From contig JANFAH010000004.1 of assembly GCA_024663395.1 (NCBI GenBank), positions 2,108,001 to 2,172,000 of the forward strand: a stretch of 64,000 nt of DNA, in the 5' to 3' direction. Under the pieces are notes generated by a model. That model did not search any database. It was given only the letters and a program-made list of their open reading frames with translations, and had not been told where the DNA came from. Below, in pieces: positions 10,201 through 23,592 of the stretch; position 1 is the stretch's first letter; the number at the start of each line of letters is the position of its first letter. This DNA comes from Pisolithus tinctorius. Lineage: Eukaryota > Basidiomycota > Agaricomycetes > Boletales > Pisolithaceae. The translations under genes were made by a program, and so were the position numbers.

Positions 10201-13122
10201 GTGTACGAGCTGTACGGTGCAGAAATCGCAGGGCAGCTCTTGGGCATCCTCAGTCGGTTGTTCACCAAGTTCTTGCAACACAGGGCTTTTACTTGTCGTA
10301 TGGATGACCTTGCACTGACCCCTGATGGTGATCGTGTGCGGACTACGATATTACGGCAGAATGAAAATCTCGGGACGGAGGGTGCCATAGAAAACTTCCC
10401 GTCGCTGGCCAATACGCCGAGAGAAGACATCCCGGCGGCGCTGACCACACTCCTGGAAGATGTTCTTCGGGACGACAACAAAATGGCCGGACTCGATGTT
10501 ACTGTCAAGACGAAGCTAGCTGTGTTGACGAAGTCTATCGCGGACGCTTGCATTCCAGATGGCCTCCTTCGCAAATTCCCCCACAATCACATGCAGACCA
10601 TGACCCAATCCGGTGCCAAGGGTAGCGCAGTCAATGCCCAACAAATATCATGTGCTCTCGGTCAACAGGAGTTGGAAGGTCGACGTGTTCCGGTAATGGT
10701 CAGTGGAAAGACGCTGCCATCCTTCAAGGCATTCGAAACGAGGGCTATTGCTGGTGGATACGTGGCAAGCCGGTTCTTGACTGGCGTAAAACCCCAGGAG
10801 TTTTACTTCCACTGTATGGCAGGCCGAGAGGGACTTATTGACACTGCAGTGAAGACGTCTCGTTCTGGGTACCTCCAACGATGTCTCATCAAGCACCTCG
10901 AGGGCATCCGTGTCCACTACGATAACACTGTTCGTGGGAGTGACTCATCCGTCTATCAATTTCATTATGGAGGTGATGGTCTAGACGTCACAAAGCAGAA
11001 GCACTTATTCCAATTCGACTTCATTGCTCGAAACAACATTACACTTCTCAACCGTTATCGCCCCAAGAACATATCCGGTGCGATTAATGACGTCGATGCT
11101 CTCTCATATATGAAGAAGGTACTCAAGAAGTCGAATGTCCGGCCCAGTCCTTGGACCCTGTCACCTCGTGAACGGCTTTCTCCTGCGATGGATGTGTACA
11201 GCCCCAGTCGTTTCCTTGGCTGCACGTCAGAAAAGTTTGCAGAAGCCATAGAAAAATACATCGATTCACATCCTCCGACCATCAAGCGGAAGTCGCACCA
11301 AGAAGTCATTCGACGAAGACAAGAGCCAATGAAACCCAAGTACTTCCGTTTGTTGATGAATGTGAAGTACCTGAAGAGTCTTGTCGAACCTGGCGAGGCC
11401 GTGGGTCTTCTCGCTTCACAGGGGTATGTCCCTTGAAAGCAGGATCATCACTTGCTGACTTTGGTACAGCGTTGGCGAGCCTTCCACACAGATGACGCTG
11501 AATACCTTCCACTTTGCTGGCAAGTATTTCACAGAAAATCGAACGAAATTGTCACTTAGCTCTTCGTAGGGCACGGAGCTGCGAACGTTACTCTTGGTAT
11601 TCCTCGTTTGCGGGAGATTGTCATGACGGCATCCCAGAAACCTAAAACCCCGTCAATGACAATGGATGTTGTTCCAGGGACGTCCGAAAAGGATATTCAA
11701 ACATTCTGCAAGAGGGCCAACAGGCTTACACTCTCTCAAATCGTTGACAGCGTCACAGTAAAGGAACGCCTTGTCGTCAACAACGACGCCCGGCGTACGG
11801 AATTCCAAGTTGACATCCAGTTCTTCCCTGAGGACGAGTACGTTGCCCAGTATGATATACAAGCCGTCGAAGTTCTGGCCGTCTTTGGAGCTCGCTTTCC
11901 CTTCATACTTAAGCGCGAGATAGTGTCAGAAATGAAGAAACTGGACGCCGATCTCAGGCGCCAGATGGAGCAGCTTGGCAAAGGGAAAGCCAGCAAGGAG
12001 CCAGTTGCTGGGGAGGAAGTTGACGAGGTTGAAGAAGGGGACAAAGAAGGAAAGGACAATAGCAAGAAAGCAAATGACAGCGAGAGTGAGCAAGATGATG
12101 ACGACGTCGAAGATGCTAAAGTCGCCATGCGGAAAAAGGAAAAGTCGTCATATGAATCTGACGAGGGAAGTGATGTCTTCAATGACGATGCCATCGAAGC
12201 TGCGTATGCTTCTGATGGCGGTGAAGCGGGTGACCCTCGAGATTCTGAACGGCCGCTTAAACGGCGTAGCAGTCTCCAGGATCAAGCCGAAGAGGTTGCT
12301 GATTTGTTCCAACAGAATCTCAAGCAGGCAGCATCGTTCGAGTTTACTGCTTCTTCCTGTTCGTTCAAACTGGAGGCAAGTTATGACATTTGCATCGTTA
12401 GGCGATGGATGATTATAGTGCTTGCTTTCCAGTTCACCGCGGACTTCCCGAAACTTCTACTTGTGGGAATCGTTGAACATGCCTGTCGAAAGACTGTCAT
12501 CCGGGAAATCCCTAGGATAGCGAATTGCTTCAGCGTCGTAACAACGAATAACGGTAAAGAGAGAACGCGGGTAAGCGGTGTTCTTTACTTGTTGCGTGAT
12601 GTCACTGATGTAGTCTCTGCAGTTAACCACCAATGGATCTAATTTGCAGGGTATATGGCAATTCGCAAGTGGCCCGGACGACAGTATCATAAATCTCGAC
12701 ACCATCTATTCGAACGACATTTACTCGATATTACAGACTTATGGAGTAGAGATGGCGCGTGCTGCGATTTTGCGTGAGATTGCGGGCGTGTTTGATGCAT
12801 ACAAGATAGATGTCGACATCAGGCACCTCGAGTTGATTGCGGATTATATGGTAGGATTCCTTCAGTATAGATGGGCGATATTTCTGACGCATCCAATCAG
12901 ACATTCGAGGGCGGCTACAAGCCCTTCAACAGGAAAGGTCTTTCTACGAATCCGTCGCCACTTCTCAAGGCCTCGTACGAAACGACGACTGCGTTCTTGT
13001 CGGATGCTACTCTGCATGGAGACTTTGACGACTTGACGACGCCGTCGAGCAACATAGTTGTGGGGCGACCGATCTTGACGGGGACGGGGGTGTTCGATGT
13101 GGTGATGCCCATAGGCGTGTGA
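7234..13122 (+). CDS. RPA190: DNA-directed RNA polymerase I largest subunit (Rpa190/RPA1)
   Basis: This is the catalytic largest subunit of RNA polymerase I, which makes the 35S pre-rRNA in the nucleolus. It opens [18 protein letters not shown]. The clamp zinc site ([19 protein letters not shown]) lies near 7470. The active-site loop NADFDGDEMN is assembled from three micro-exons between 9484 and 9635. The trigger-loop and funnel regions follow ([17 protein letters not shown] near 10600; [19 protein letters not shown] across an intron near 11430). A long acidic insert (about 11980-12250) is typical of Pol I jaws. The C-terminus reads [16 protein letters not shown]. An apparent frame break near 9133 is a normal intron (9133-9185). 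All core motifs are intact. It lies 110 bp downstream of the Laa2-like gene on the same strand. Confidence 0.96.
9431..9682 (+). other. RPA190 micro-exon cluster over the active site
   Basis: Four introns (9431-9483, 9498-9546, 9565-9614, 9636-9682; 47-53 nt each) separate three tiny exons: 9484-9497 (14 nt), 9547-9564 (18 nt) and 9615-9635 (21 nt). Joined to the flanking exons they read HYANCNSYNADFDGDEMN and then IHFPQNQVARAE, the invariant metal-binding loop of largest subunits. Every donor is GT and every acceptor AG, and the phases close exactly, so the call is strong without transcript data. Confidence 0.93.
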
Positions 13123-13254
13123 CGATAAGATACGTTGTGTCACGCATTATTTGCTTGTGTTTGTGCAGTCGTCCAATTATTTCTTTTCCTTTTTTTATTT
13201 TATTTTATTTCACTGTGAGAAAGAAGTCGGTCAACGCCTTTTCCGACACGCCTC
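13123..13254. other. RPA190-hypothetical gene spacer
   Basis: This 132-bp spacer holds a T-rich run (about 13186-13210, repeated TTTTATT units). It could serve as an RPA190 3' end signal or as a promoter pyrimidine tract for the next gene. No gene is visible. Confidence 0.35.
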
Positions 13255-14013
13255 ATGGCATCGCGGTCTGCCCATCGCACACCCCTGCAGGAACTCCCTG
13301 TGGAGCAGTTCATCGCTCCCAGTGCAGACACAAGAAAACACAAGCGTCCACTCTCTCCAAGCAGATCCAATGCTTTGTGCAATCCCGCCAAACGTCGCAT
13401 CCTCGATGTGGAAGGCATTTCCACATCGCATGGCCATGCACTTTCATCCTTTGCCTTCAGACCTACATCGTCGACCATCTGTGGCGCACATCTCCTCACC
13501 CCATTGCGGCCTTCCAGAAATCCAGACACACACTCTCCCATTGCCCTTCCATCCAGCAGTGATCCCTCCAGGACGTACCTGAACACCCGCGCGCCACATG
13601 GCCCGCCTTTAGGCCTTGATGAGGGAATCAGTCTTCCTCCAACTTCATCTAGACTCTGGCACTCTCACACGCCACCTACCGTTCATCTACATTACTCCAC
13701 ACAGGATGTCGACCGCCAATCAAAGCACTACCCGGGCTTCGACGTATATCATGACGGTCCCACCCGAGTGGGGCCACCCGTTTCTGCAGAGCCACCGCAG
13801 GACAACGGCGGACGTATGGAGGTGAACTTGGAAGGAGAGGAGGATACCAAGGAGAACGTGCCACCCAAACGGAAGACGAAGAAAATATGCTCAAAGAGCT
13901 CTCCTTCTGCCACACCGAGCAACCCCACTAGCTCCTGCCTGCGCATATTTCCGCGCAAGAACGACGCCGGATACTCGCCGAACGTGCCCTCATCATTCTT
14001 GGCACCGCGATGA
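13255..14013 (+). CDS. Hypothetical protein with KEN box and basic tail
   Basis: This is an intronless frame of 252 codons opening MASRSAHRTPLQELPVEQF. I do not recognise a domain. The protein is Ser/Pro/Arg-rich and probably disordered. It has a Cdk-like site context (KRPLSPSRS), a conserved-looking patch (NPAKRRILDVEG), and near residues 200-215 the sequence EEDTKENVPPKRKTKK. That stretch combines a KEN box, a degron recognised by APC/C-Cdh1, with a basic nuclear-localisation-like run. This suggests a cell-cycle-regulated nuclear protein, which is inference only. The start is the first ATG of the frame, 132 bp past the RPA190 stop. Other long frames across the same bases lack a better start or composition. 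Confidence 0.6.
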   Translation: MASRSAHRTPLQELPVEQFIAPSADTRKHKRPLSPSRSNALCNPAKRRILDVEGISTSHGHALSSFAFRPTSSTICGAHLLTPLRPSRNPDTHSPIALPSSSDPSRTYLNTRAPHGPPLGLDEGISLPPTSSRLWHSHTPPTVHLHYSTQDVDRQSKHYPGFDVYHDGPTRVGPPVSAEPPQDNGGRMEVNLEGEEDTKENVPPKRKTKKICSKSSPSATPSNPTSSCLRIFPRKNDAGYSPNVPSSFLAPR

Positions 14014-14369
14014 ATGGCTTTTGCACTCAGTGCCTCTTTTTTTCTTTGTCTCACGGAAAGGCTGAAGGTGATGTGCCTTCAACGCTACCGCCCCTTATTG
14101 GCGATGAAAGTACATGTCTAAGGGTTTCATCCATTTACACTTACGTCTAGATAATTGATCATATGCTTCATCATTCGAAGACATACCATGCTTGCATTTT
14201 TACACCCGTACATTGCCTATACATACACACATACTCACACCTTTTCATATGTACTAGTTGATCATATGCAACAACCAAGTGTGTTGGACTAAGTCGGTAA
14301 AACCTGACCACGTGTCAACAGACATTGCATACCACATCCTACTTCACCACCATACATCGCGTCCACGTT
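14014..14369. other. Intergenic region with a 12-bp direct repeat
   Basis: These 356 bp have no gene. They contain a poly-T tract (14037-14044), CA-rich sequence near 14215-14240, and two copies of TTGATCATATGC at 14155-14166 and 14258-14269. The proximal copy is about 100 bp before the LCL2 start and may be a regulatory site. Confidence 0.4.
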
Positions 14370-14790
14370 ATGTCTCGCTTTGCCATGCATCGCCCGCTCG
14401 TCGGTTTCATACTATTCATGTCATGGCTGTCTCTGGCGTCCGCGCAGTTTGGCTTTTTCGACCAGTTATTCGGAAACCAACAACAACAACGGGGGTCCAG
14501 TGGAGGGCAGTACCAGTATAATGTCCATGTTGATTCCAGTGGGTCTCTGAGGTGTCCGTCCTTACACAACTAAGCTCACACCGGGACTAGTATCATGCTC
14601 CACTTATTTGTGTCCAGACAGCCTTGTCTGTGTCGCTCAGCCATCCGAATGTCCATGCCCATATGCGGAAGATGTCCGGTGTGTCATACCAGATCTTCAA
14701 GACGGCGGAGCTGCTGGTACCGTCGCCTGTGTAAGAGGAACGGAGGGATGTTCAGTGATAGAACGTCTGGCGTCCCCGTTTTCTCGCTAG
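14370..14790 (+). CDS. LCL2: Long chronological lifespan protein 2 (Lcl2)
   Basis: Lcl2 proteins are small secreted or ER-lumenal fungal proteins linked genetically to ER-associated degradation and lifespan. The start at 14370 gives MSRFAMHRPLVGF followed by a hydrophobic signal peptide ending SLASA. The family signature QFGFFDQLFG then a Q-rich linker come next. After one intron (donor near 14541, acceptor at about 14592) the cysteine-rich half reads CSTYLCPDSLVCVAQPSECP and CPYAEDVRCVIPD, matching the conserved cysteine spacing of the family. It ends at 14790. An alternative start at 14385 (MHRPLVG) would leave the signal peptide intact. Function is taken from the yeast family and is poorly defined. 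Confidence 0.88.
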
Positions 14791-15039
14791 GCTCGTGAGA
14801 GTTATGAGCTTGTCTGACATGCCCCCCCCCATGTTCTGATGCGACCAATTCCAGAACTTGCGCAGGGTAGCATTGCGGTAGAAAGGAGGACCAGTTTCAG
14901 GCAGTAGTAATGCACGTATAGAGTTGATTTAGACCTGTGAAAATGTCTATTTATCCCAAGAACGATGACTGGTGGGCCCCCTGTCTCGCCATGCTTACAT
15001 AACGAATATGTGAGGCCGAGTGCTTCGACTTGGACGACC

Positions 15040-15520
15040 ATGGCAGCCCCGAGACCGACTGTGAGTTACATTGCATGTTCCTTTCTTAAGACCTTCGTTT
15101 TTGATGTTCCTTCGTTCCAGTCCAAGCTTCCACCTGGAGCAAACCGTATTTTGTTTGTTAAGAACTTGAATTATCAAATTACGGGTGAAGACTTGTACGA
15201 CCTCTTCGGTCGGTACGGGAGCATCAGACAGATTCGCATTGGCAACGAGGCTAAAACGAAAGGAACCGCATTTGTTGTGTATGACGATGTTATGGATGTG
15301 AGTCAGACCATACAGTTTTAGTCCATTTGTTCAACTGACATTCTACCAGGCAAAAAATGCTCTCGAGCATCTGAACGGTTTCCACTTGCAAGAGCGGTAT
15401 ATCGTCGTTCTTTATCATATGCCCGCCAAACAAGATGCTGCGGCAGCAAAGGCGGATCTTGCTCGTAGAGAGGAGGAGCTTGTGCAACTAAAGAAGAAAC
15501 ACAACCTCGGAGATCTTTAG
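15040..15520 (+). CDS. SF3B6: Splicing factor 3B subunit 6 (SF3b14/p14)
   Basis: SF3B6 is the small RRM protein of the U2 snRNP SF3b complex that sits next to the branch-point adenosine. The first coding exon is only 21 nt (MAAPRPT) and is followed by an intron with a GTGAGT donor. The body reads [19 protein letters not shown], with RNP2 (ILFVKNL) and RNP1 (GTAFVVYDD), and ends KKKHNLGDL at 15520. A second intron splits the RRM after VMD (acceptor near 15350). The product is about 125 residues, the normal size for the family. It lies tail-to-tail with the eIF4A3 gene, and SF3A3, another U2 protein, lies 2 kb downstream. Confidence 0.93.
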
Positions 15521-15796
15521 GCCCCGCTCTCCGCCATTCATCATACATTTAGTTTCCAATCCTGCGTCCGTTGTATTATTTCGAGCATGACCCTAATGAA
15601 CATTAGCTCTCTGTATTCATTTCAAGCCGGCAACAACGAAGTCCCCTTCGAGGCGGGTCGCATGTCAAGATTCCCAATAAATCTGATGGCAATAAAGGTA
15701 CCAACAACAGTATAACATCAAATTGTACGATACAGCATCATAGGAGTAGGTTCACCAAGACATCATGCTTTGCCGTCTCACAGCCACGAACAATAT

Positions 15797-17401
<1,605 letters not shown>

Positions 17402-17470
17402 TTTTCGAGTTGGATCGAAGAGAGCTTCGGAGTTTGAAATGGGGTCCTGCTCAACTGACACTCGACGGCG
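17402..17470. promoter_or_regulatory. 69-bp divergent promoter eIF4A3/SF3A3
   Basis: Only 69 bp separate the start codons of these divergent genes. Both initiation regions must lie here or inside the opposite gene's leader. No TATA box is visible. Confidence 0.6.
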
Positions 17471-19337
17471 ATGGACTCCGTCATCGAGACACAGCGACAG
17501 GCCCACGAGGAAATCGAGCGCTATGAGATAGTTCTGTACTCGTTGCTGGCGAGAAACCAGCCAACACACGAGACAAAATTGCAGTCAGAACACAAGGCTG
17601 CCCAAGTCCTCAGCCGCCTTTCTGCACGCGTAGCAGCTCTCAAGGCCCAGTACGAAGACGAAGACGCCAGAAAGGCAGAGACGGACGCTCTTACCGCCCC
17701 AACTCAACCGGGTGACCTTTCCGAGTTCTACGCGCGGTTGGTGAAGATTCAGGACCACTACCACAAGTATCCTGATGTTGCAGCAGGAGGCTTTGACCCG
17801 GAACTTGCTGCTCTCCTCGAAGAAGGTAATCAAGATGGGTTAGACGACGAAGAGTATGAAGAAGAAGATCGTATGTATCCTGCACGTATCGTTCCCGCTC
17901 ACTTCCGACTCCATCCCCTTCCCAGCCGTCGGACTGCTCTTCTCCGGCGAAGAAGCATATGGAAAATACGTTGACCTGTATGCCAGTCACACGGCCTATA
18001 ACAACCTCAAAAATATCACCAAACGCCTGTCATATCTCCAGTATCTCGACGTTCTTCTGGCCGCTCAGCTTGGGAAGCTCCACGCCGAGCTATCTAGAGA
18101 AACCCTCCGGACAAAGGAATATGAATCGTGGGTACCATCTGATTGTGTTGTTTGAACCCTACTCAGTAGTTCCATAGGTATATCCGTTCCCTACATGATT
18201 ATTTGTTGTCATTCACGAAGAAAACCCAACCCCTCGTCGACGTTGACTCCAAGCACCAAGAACAGGAGTTAGAATTTCAGAAGAAGTGGGAGGCTGGGGA
18301 ATTTGGTGAAGACTGGGATAGCCGCCTACCTGCTAAATGTGGAGTTGACGCTGCCCAGAATGGGGACATATGGTGCTCAGCTTGTGTGTAACTCTTTCTG
18401 TCCTATTAATCCCGTTAAACATTCTTTCAATAGGTCAAAAGGGCTACTCGAAGCAGACTGTTTACGATGCACACTTGAGTTCCAAAAAGCATGTCAAAGC
18501 GATTGCGAAACAGGCTACGTCCAATCAACCCCCACAAAATCCTAATGGCACACCCTCCAGCCACTCTGTGAATGGCGCGACGTCTCACCAGGGCCCCCGG
18601 AACGCTGCCAGATGGACTTATCTCGCCTCCTTCCTTCTCGTGGAGCTGGCATTCACTATCGGTGATACGAAATCCAACGTAGAGCGCCGCTTCTCTCTGA
18701 CAGCAAGGGAACGCGAGCAAGAGCTGCTCGAACGATCACAACCTATCGCGCCTCCAGCAAATAACGCGGAGAACGGTGGTGGTGAGGAAGAGGAAGAGGA
18801 GGAAAGGATATACAATCCTCTCAAGCTCCCCCTTGGCTGGGATGGCAAACCAATACCTTATTGGTTGTATAAACTTCATGGCCTCGGTGTGGAGTACAAG
18901 TGCGAGATATGTTCCGACCACGTATACATGGGAAGGTGAGGATCCAGTACACTCTTTGTTGCCACTTGCTTAGCCATGCAACAGGAAAAATTTTGAACGA
19001 CATTTCCAGGTGAGTAACATCGAAAATGGCACCGACTCTTCAATCTGACCGCATCGTCTCAGGAACCTCGGCATGCTTTCGGAATGCGAGCTCTGGGTTT
19101 ACCCAACACCAAACACTTCCACGAAATCACTCACATAGAGGATGCGCTCGCTCGTACGTGTATCTATCATTATTACACTACCAACGACTTATCAACCTTG
19201 CAGTGGCCGAGAAACTGAAGCAAGAGGGCCGGCGTGAGATTTTCGAGCAGGAAACTACGGAGGAACTGGAGGACGATGAGGGTAACGTATATAACCGGAA
19301 GATGTACGAGGACTTGAAAAAGCAGGGCCTAATTTAG
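17471..19337 (+). CDS. SF3A3: Splicing factor 3A subunit 3 (SF3a60/Prp9)
   Basis: SF3a60/Prp9 is a core protein of the U2 snRNP needed for prespliceosome assembly. It opens [19 protein letters not shown], the conserved N-terminal helix. The central block reads [20 protein letters not shown], then [17 protein letters not shown]. Two zinc fingers are intact: WCSAC...[14 protein letters not shown] across an intron near 18388-18434, and the C-terminal matrin-type finger [13 protein letters not shown] with its two histidines in RHFQESRH over the next introns. The last residues are [14 protein letters not shown]. The order and length fit the family. It converges on the synaptojanin gene with 90 bp between stops. 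Confidence 0.94.
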
Positions 19338-19427
19338 TTGATCTAACCCATCGCCCCGGTATTATTCCGTGTACTTTACTCCTGATTCAATTTACTTGGT
19401 ATCACCTGATTTGTCTCCGCAAGGGTT

Positions 19428-22400
19428 TTACAAATAGTCCGTGAGTGAGGTACTTCTACTGTTGAGCGGCGTGGGCGACATAGGAGCTGGCAGCCTTGAC
19501 AAATCAGCGGCACGCGAGTAGAGTTCTTCGTCGGATGACGACGGTGAAGACAGGGACGAGCTTCCTGGCGAGTCGAAGGGGTTCGATGGGGAAGTTCCCA
19601 CATAAGCAGACGAGATCACCAGTCGACCGTCGCGTGATTCTGGCCAGCGCGTCATGGTTTGAGATCACTTACAGATGCTTCATGGCGACAAGCACTCACC
19701 GAGCTTTTCCCACCAACAAGATTCATCGGTACTCGGAGGAGGTACTTTGGAAGAAGCAATAAGCCATTACGACACGAGGGATACCAAAGTTTCATACAAT
19801 CTGTGGTCTCACTGGGGAGCACAAGGGAAGCAATCTTGTCGTCCAGTTTTTCTCCAGGGGCTGCTGCTAGCACCGTCTCAAGCAGTAAGCGGGAAAGCAC
19901 AGCTTTCTTTGCTGCGTCAATGATCCGAACTTGAGTCCTGAAGAGGCCGAAGACTTCCAAAGCTCGTTCAGTAAGTAGGTTACTATAAGGTATGACCATA
20001 CCTGGCCGATGGTCCGAGCCTTTCAACTCTGCCCGCGAATATACTGCCAAGTCCAACTTGCCCTTGAATAGAATCCTATCTGAAAAGTCGAGAGTCAAAG
20101 CTATATGACGCTATGGAAGACTGGATTGCACACCTGTCCAGGCCGGTATTCGCATCTTTTCACTGGTATCATAATTATTCGTCCCGACGTCGTATTTATA
20201 GGTGGGAGAGAATAGCAAGGGTCCCTCTTCATACCCAACAAACGCCTCGCGATCGTCAATGGCTTGCTTCAGCTTTTGTAACCTCATGAGAGAACATACT
20301 CCGGATGAATGTCTGAGACAAACCTGATCGACAGCAATCAAAGGATCGAACTCTCCCTGCTCTGCTAGTGTTCTGACACTGTCGTTGTCGAGATCTATGC
20401 GATAATTTGTGTCTGCTAGCCATACGACATTACTATTATAGAATTCCGTCATATCTTTTGGCTTGAGAGACAAGAAATGATCACTTACTCGTGACTAGCT
20501 ATGGATTTTCCTTTCAAAAAGTGAAGCCCTTTTTCAATGGTCTGGAAGTCAGCGTTGCGTTCGTCGACATTAGAATGACCAGCAGCTAAATGGGCCGTGA
20601 TGAAACAGAAGCTGGTATCGTAGTAATCCAGACGGACACCGATCCCCCCCTTGTTGCCCGACATACCGCGAAGTCCAGTCTGTTGGAAGGCGTTAACATT
20701 CACAATGAAGATAATCGAGGATATCTACGGACTTTTTTAGAAGCGCCTTCCACGTTTCTGATAACAGCCGTCAATTCAGACTTGACGACGACGAATAATG
20801 CAGCGCCGACAAGCTGTAAGCGAGGTTCATCACTAAAGCCATCACACCCGCCAGCTTCAGAAGTCAAACTACCTGTTCGCTGCGAAGGAGGACGTAATCA
20901 CATGACTTTTGTGGACGCCCGTTGATAGCTTCCATAAGTTTAAGTTCCCATACGCGTCTGCAGAGAAGGTCAGTGCTCGAAGACTGGCTTGTTGACTAAA
21001 CAATACGGACTTCTTTTCCGGGTCGGTTTGCACTATTTGCTGCGGGTTGAGCAGAACTATCTCTTGGAATCCAAGAACAAATATGTCAGGGCTATCAGAA
21101 TGTTTATCAAACGTAAACCAATCATATGCGATCTTCCACTTACTCTGGAAAGCCTGCGAGTACCATAAGAAACGTCAACGTGGCTAAAATACGCAATGAC
21201 GCACCATCTCGGGGAAAAAGCCACGGCTGAAGACTTTCAGACGGCGACTGTGGCGAATAACGGGGGATTAATGCAGACCACGGGCAGGACACATGCATGA
21301 TTTACCCGACCGTTCACGTTCCATGTACCCACGAATAAATGGCACCAACGAGTGGTCGAATATTCGGAAATCCTGGACCTTCGTCAGTAGTAGAAGGTAA
21401 AGCAGAGTACCTGTATATACCGTTCTTCGAGGGCCCTTCTGACAGTGTCATGCACAGGGTCGAATATACTCACTTGAGTCTGGTTGCTGAGGTTACCCTT
21501 CGAAGTGTTAACTGTTTAGTTGCTGGCGCTGGAAAGCAAGGTACTGACAAGGAACATATCAATGGCGACTTGCTTTCCTTTGTCCTGGAAGTTGTTGATG
21601 TATGCCCTTGAGACACTTTTGGTTGCGTCGGATAGTACACCTGAAGAGAGGGAACATCAGCGATATACGCGACACATACAGCAGCAAAGTTACCAGCAAG
21701 TGTTCGCTTCCCGCTTCGCGTATAACTTGTGTTCAAAGCCCCGGTGCCAGCGTATATACGTGACAGTGCATCTCCATTTTCCGCCCAAAGTTCTCGATGA
21801 TGTGTCCACAGAGAGCCGGAGTGAATCCACTCCAGATGAACCACTCTGAGGTATTGTTCAAGCGCCTTACGCGACAGTATATCCTGTACGAAATTGGTTC
21901 TGTCCAAGCTGACCACGAATTAGAAAAAACATAGGCGAATTCCACGCCAACACCTTACCAGTCTAAGCAATTTGTCCTGAACACTCCTCCTTGCTCCGTG
22001 ATAAGTTCTCCCGTTGAAGCATCGGCAAGTGTGTAACCAAACCGTTCCATGCGATCACTAACAGACCTCAAACGCCTAGCAAGAACATTATATCAGGAAC
22101 CAGCAAAGAAATCAGCGAGAAGCCTACTCTATGTCCCTTATGACACTATCATGACCCGCCATCTTAACTGCATAGTGGAAGTCATACTGGGTAATGCCAA
22201 GTTGATCACTCCATATGTTCCGTGCCCGGTTCAAATGATTTGCATAAGCGGCAGTCAACGTAGCCTCGTTTTCTTTTGATCCAAGGAGGTTGATTGCGTG
22301 AACAGCTCCGTACTCGTCAATGAGCTGTGCAAAATGACGTTCGAAAGCCGGCTGGGATGCGTGTGGGCGTGTAATTTGTATACGCTGACCGAATGTTTGT

Positions 22401-23592
22401 ATACCTTGCTGCTCCCAAAAAACTGCGAAGCACGTAAATACCTGACGATAAGGTCCATGGGGACGATGACCCACGAGGTACGCTCCCCCGAACTTGCGTG
22501 TAGCTCATGCAATGCAGGTCCGTACTCAATATTGTCTCTGTCTAGAGCACCTACCTTTAGTACTACTGGATGAAAAAAAGGCTACTGCTCTTACCTCAAC
22601 AAAATTTGCAGTGTTTCCGTCATCGTCTACGCCACGAGTATTGAAGCGAGTGCCCGCGCGCTTCCGCCCAAGGCGAGAGATCAAGGACAGTGTCACAATG
22701 ACTGGTGCACCACTAACTGGCGGGGCTGGCAAGGCCATGGTGAAGACACCTACATAACCTTGTATGGCGAGGATCTATCGTTCGTGGTTGGCGGAAAGGT
22801 CACAGAGGACATAATCAATACCGCACGATAAATTGACATCGGTCAAGATCTTGGCGCTCTCCAGGATCAAGTTTCTCCCTGAAGTCGAGCAGACTCTTGA
22901 CAACGTACTCGTTCCAGATGAATCGGTCGTCAAAGATTCCAACATCATGTTGAGAGGAGGAGTCTCCTCGGGTAAGTCGTACTGATAACCGTGAGGAAAT
23001 GTCCCAACACGGGTCCAACGCATAGTAGAACGAGCCAGAGGAAAGTATTTTCGTGAGGGGCATACAGGGGTGTTCGAAAACGGGAGGGCTGGGAGTTGGA
23101 GGAAAAGTTTCCCTGTTCATAAGTGTGTCGACAGCATCATAGGTGGCTAATGTTTCTTGAGAGGAGGAGAAATCGTCCCATGCAGACGAAGTAAGGCAAA
23201 AGAATTGTACTTCATGAATTCTGGCCACCTTCTCTGGTGTTGACTGAGAGAGGCGGGTGTTCCCAACTTCCGTCGCAGAGATTACCACTGCCAGAAAGAT
23301 ATCTGGATCAGATGTAGATGTAGTAAGTGACAAGGGTCATATGGATTGTCAGGAAGCTGCACGCACCATTTTCCACCGAGATTAGGCCAAGGGATCCTTT
23401 CACAACACGGTTGGTGACTCTAACGGCACTCGAGAGGCTCACTTCATCTGTAGGAAGGAATTCCACCACAACTTGGGACGCTGCCTCTGCAGCACGAAAT
23501 ATTAATGCTCTTTGAGGGCAGCCCTGTTTCTCTTCGTGAGCGCTGGTTACTAGGTAGAGTGTTCGAGGATTTTGTCCGAGATACAAGTGCAT
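19428..23592 (-). CDS. Synaptojanin-type inositol polyphosphate 5-phosphatase (SAC + 5-Ptase)
   Basis: The protein carries an N-terminal SAC domain and a C-terminal 5-phosphatase, as in Inp51/52/53. These enzymes hydrolyse PI(4,5)P2 and other phosphoinositides at the plasma membrane and endosomes. The start at 23592 opens [15 protein letters not shown]. The SAC catalytic motif reads RTNCLDCLDRTN; the second cysteine codon is split by an intron (GTAAGG donor near 21950). The 5-Ptase motifs are [10 protein letters not shown] (near 20420; consensus has GDLNYR), [15 protein letters not shown] and SDHRP, with IPAWT-DRILFKG joined across an intron. The tail is Ser/Pro-rich and ends STSLTDYL. Many introns interrupt the gene. 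I cannot tell which of the yeast paralogues it matches best. Confidence 0.92.

Noticed and set aside
13151..13586. Alternative plus- and minus-strand frames over the hypothetical KEN-box gene
   Set aside because: They lack good starts and have His/Cys-rich shadow composition; the 13255 frame is longer and has coherent motifs.
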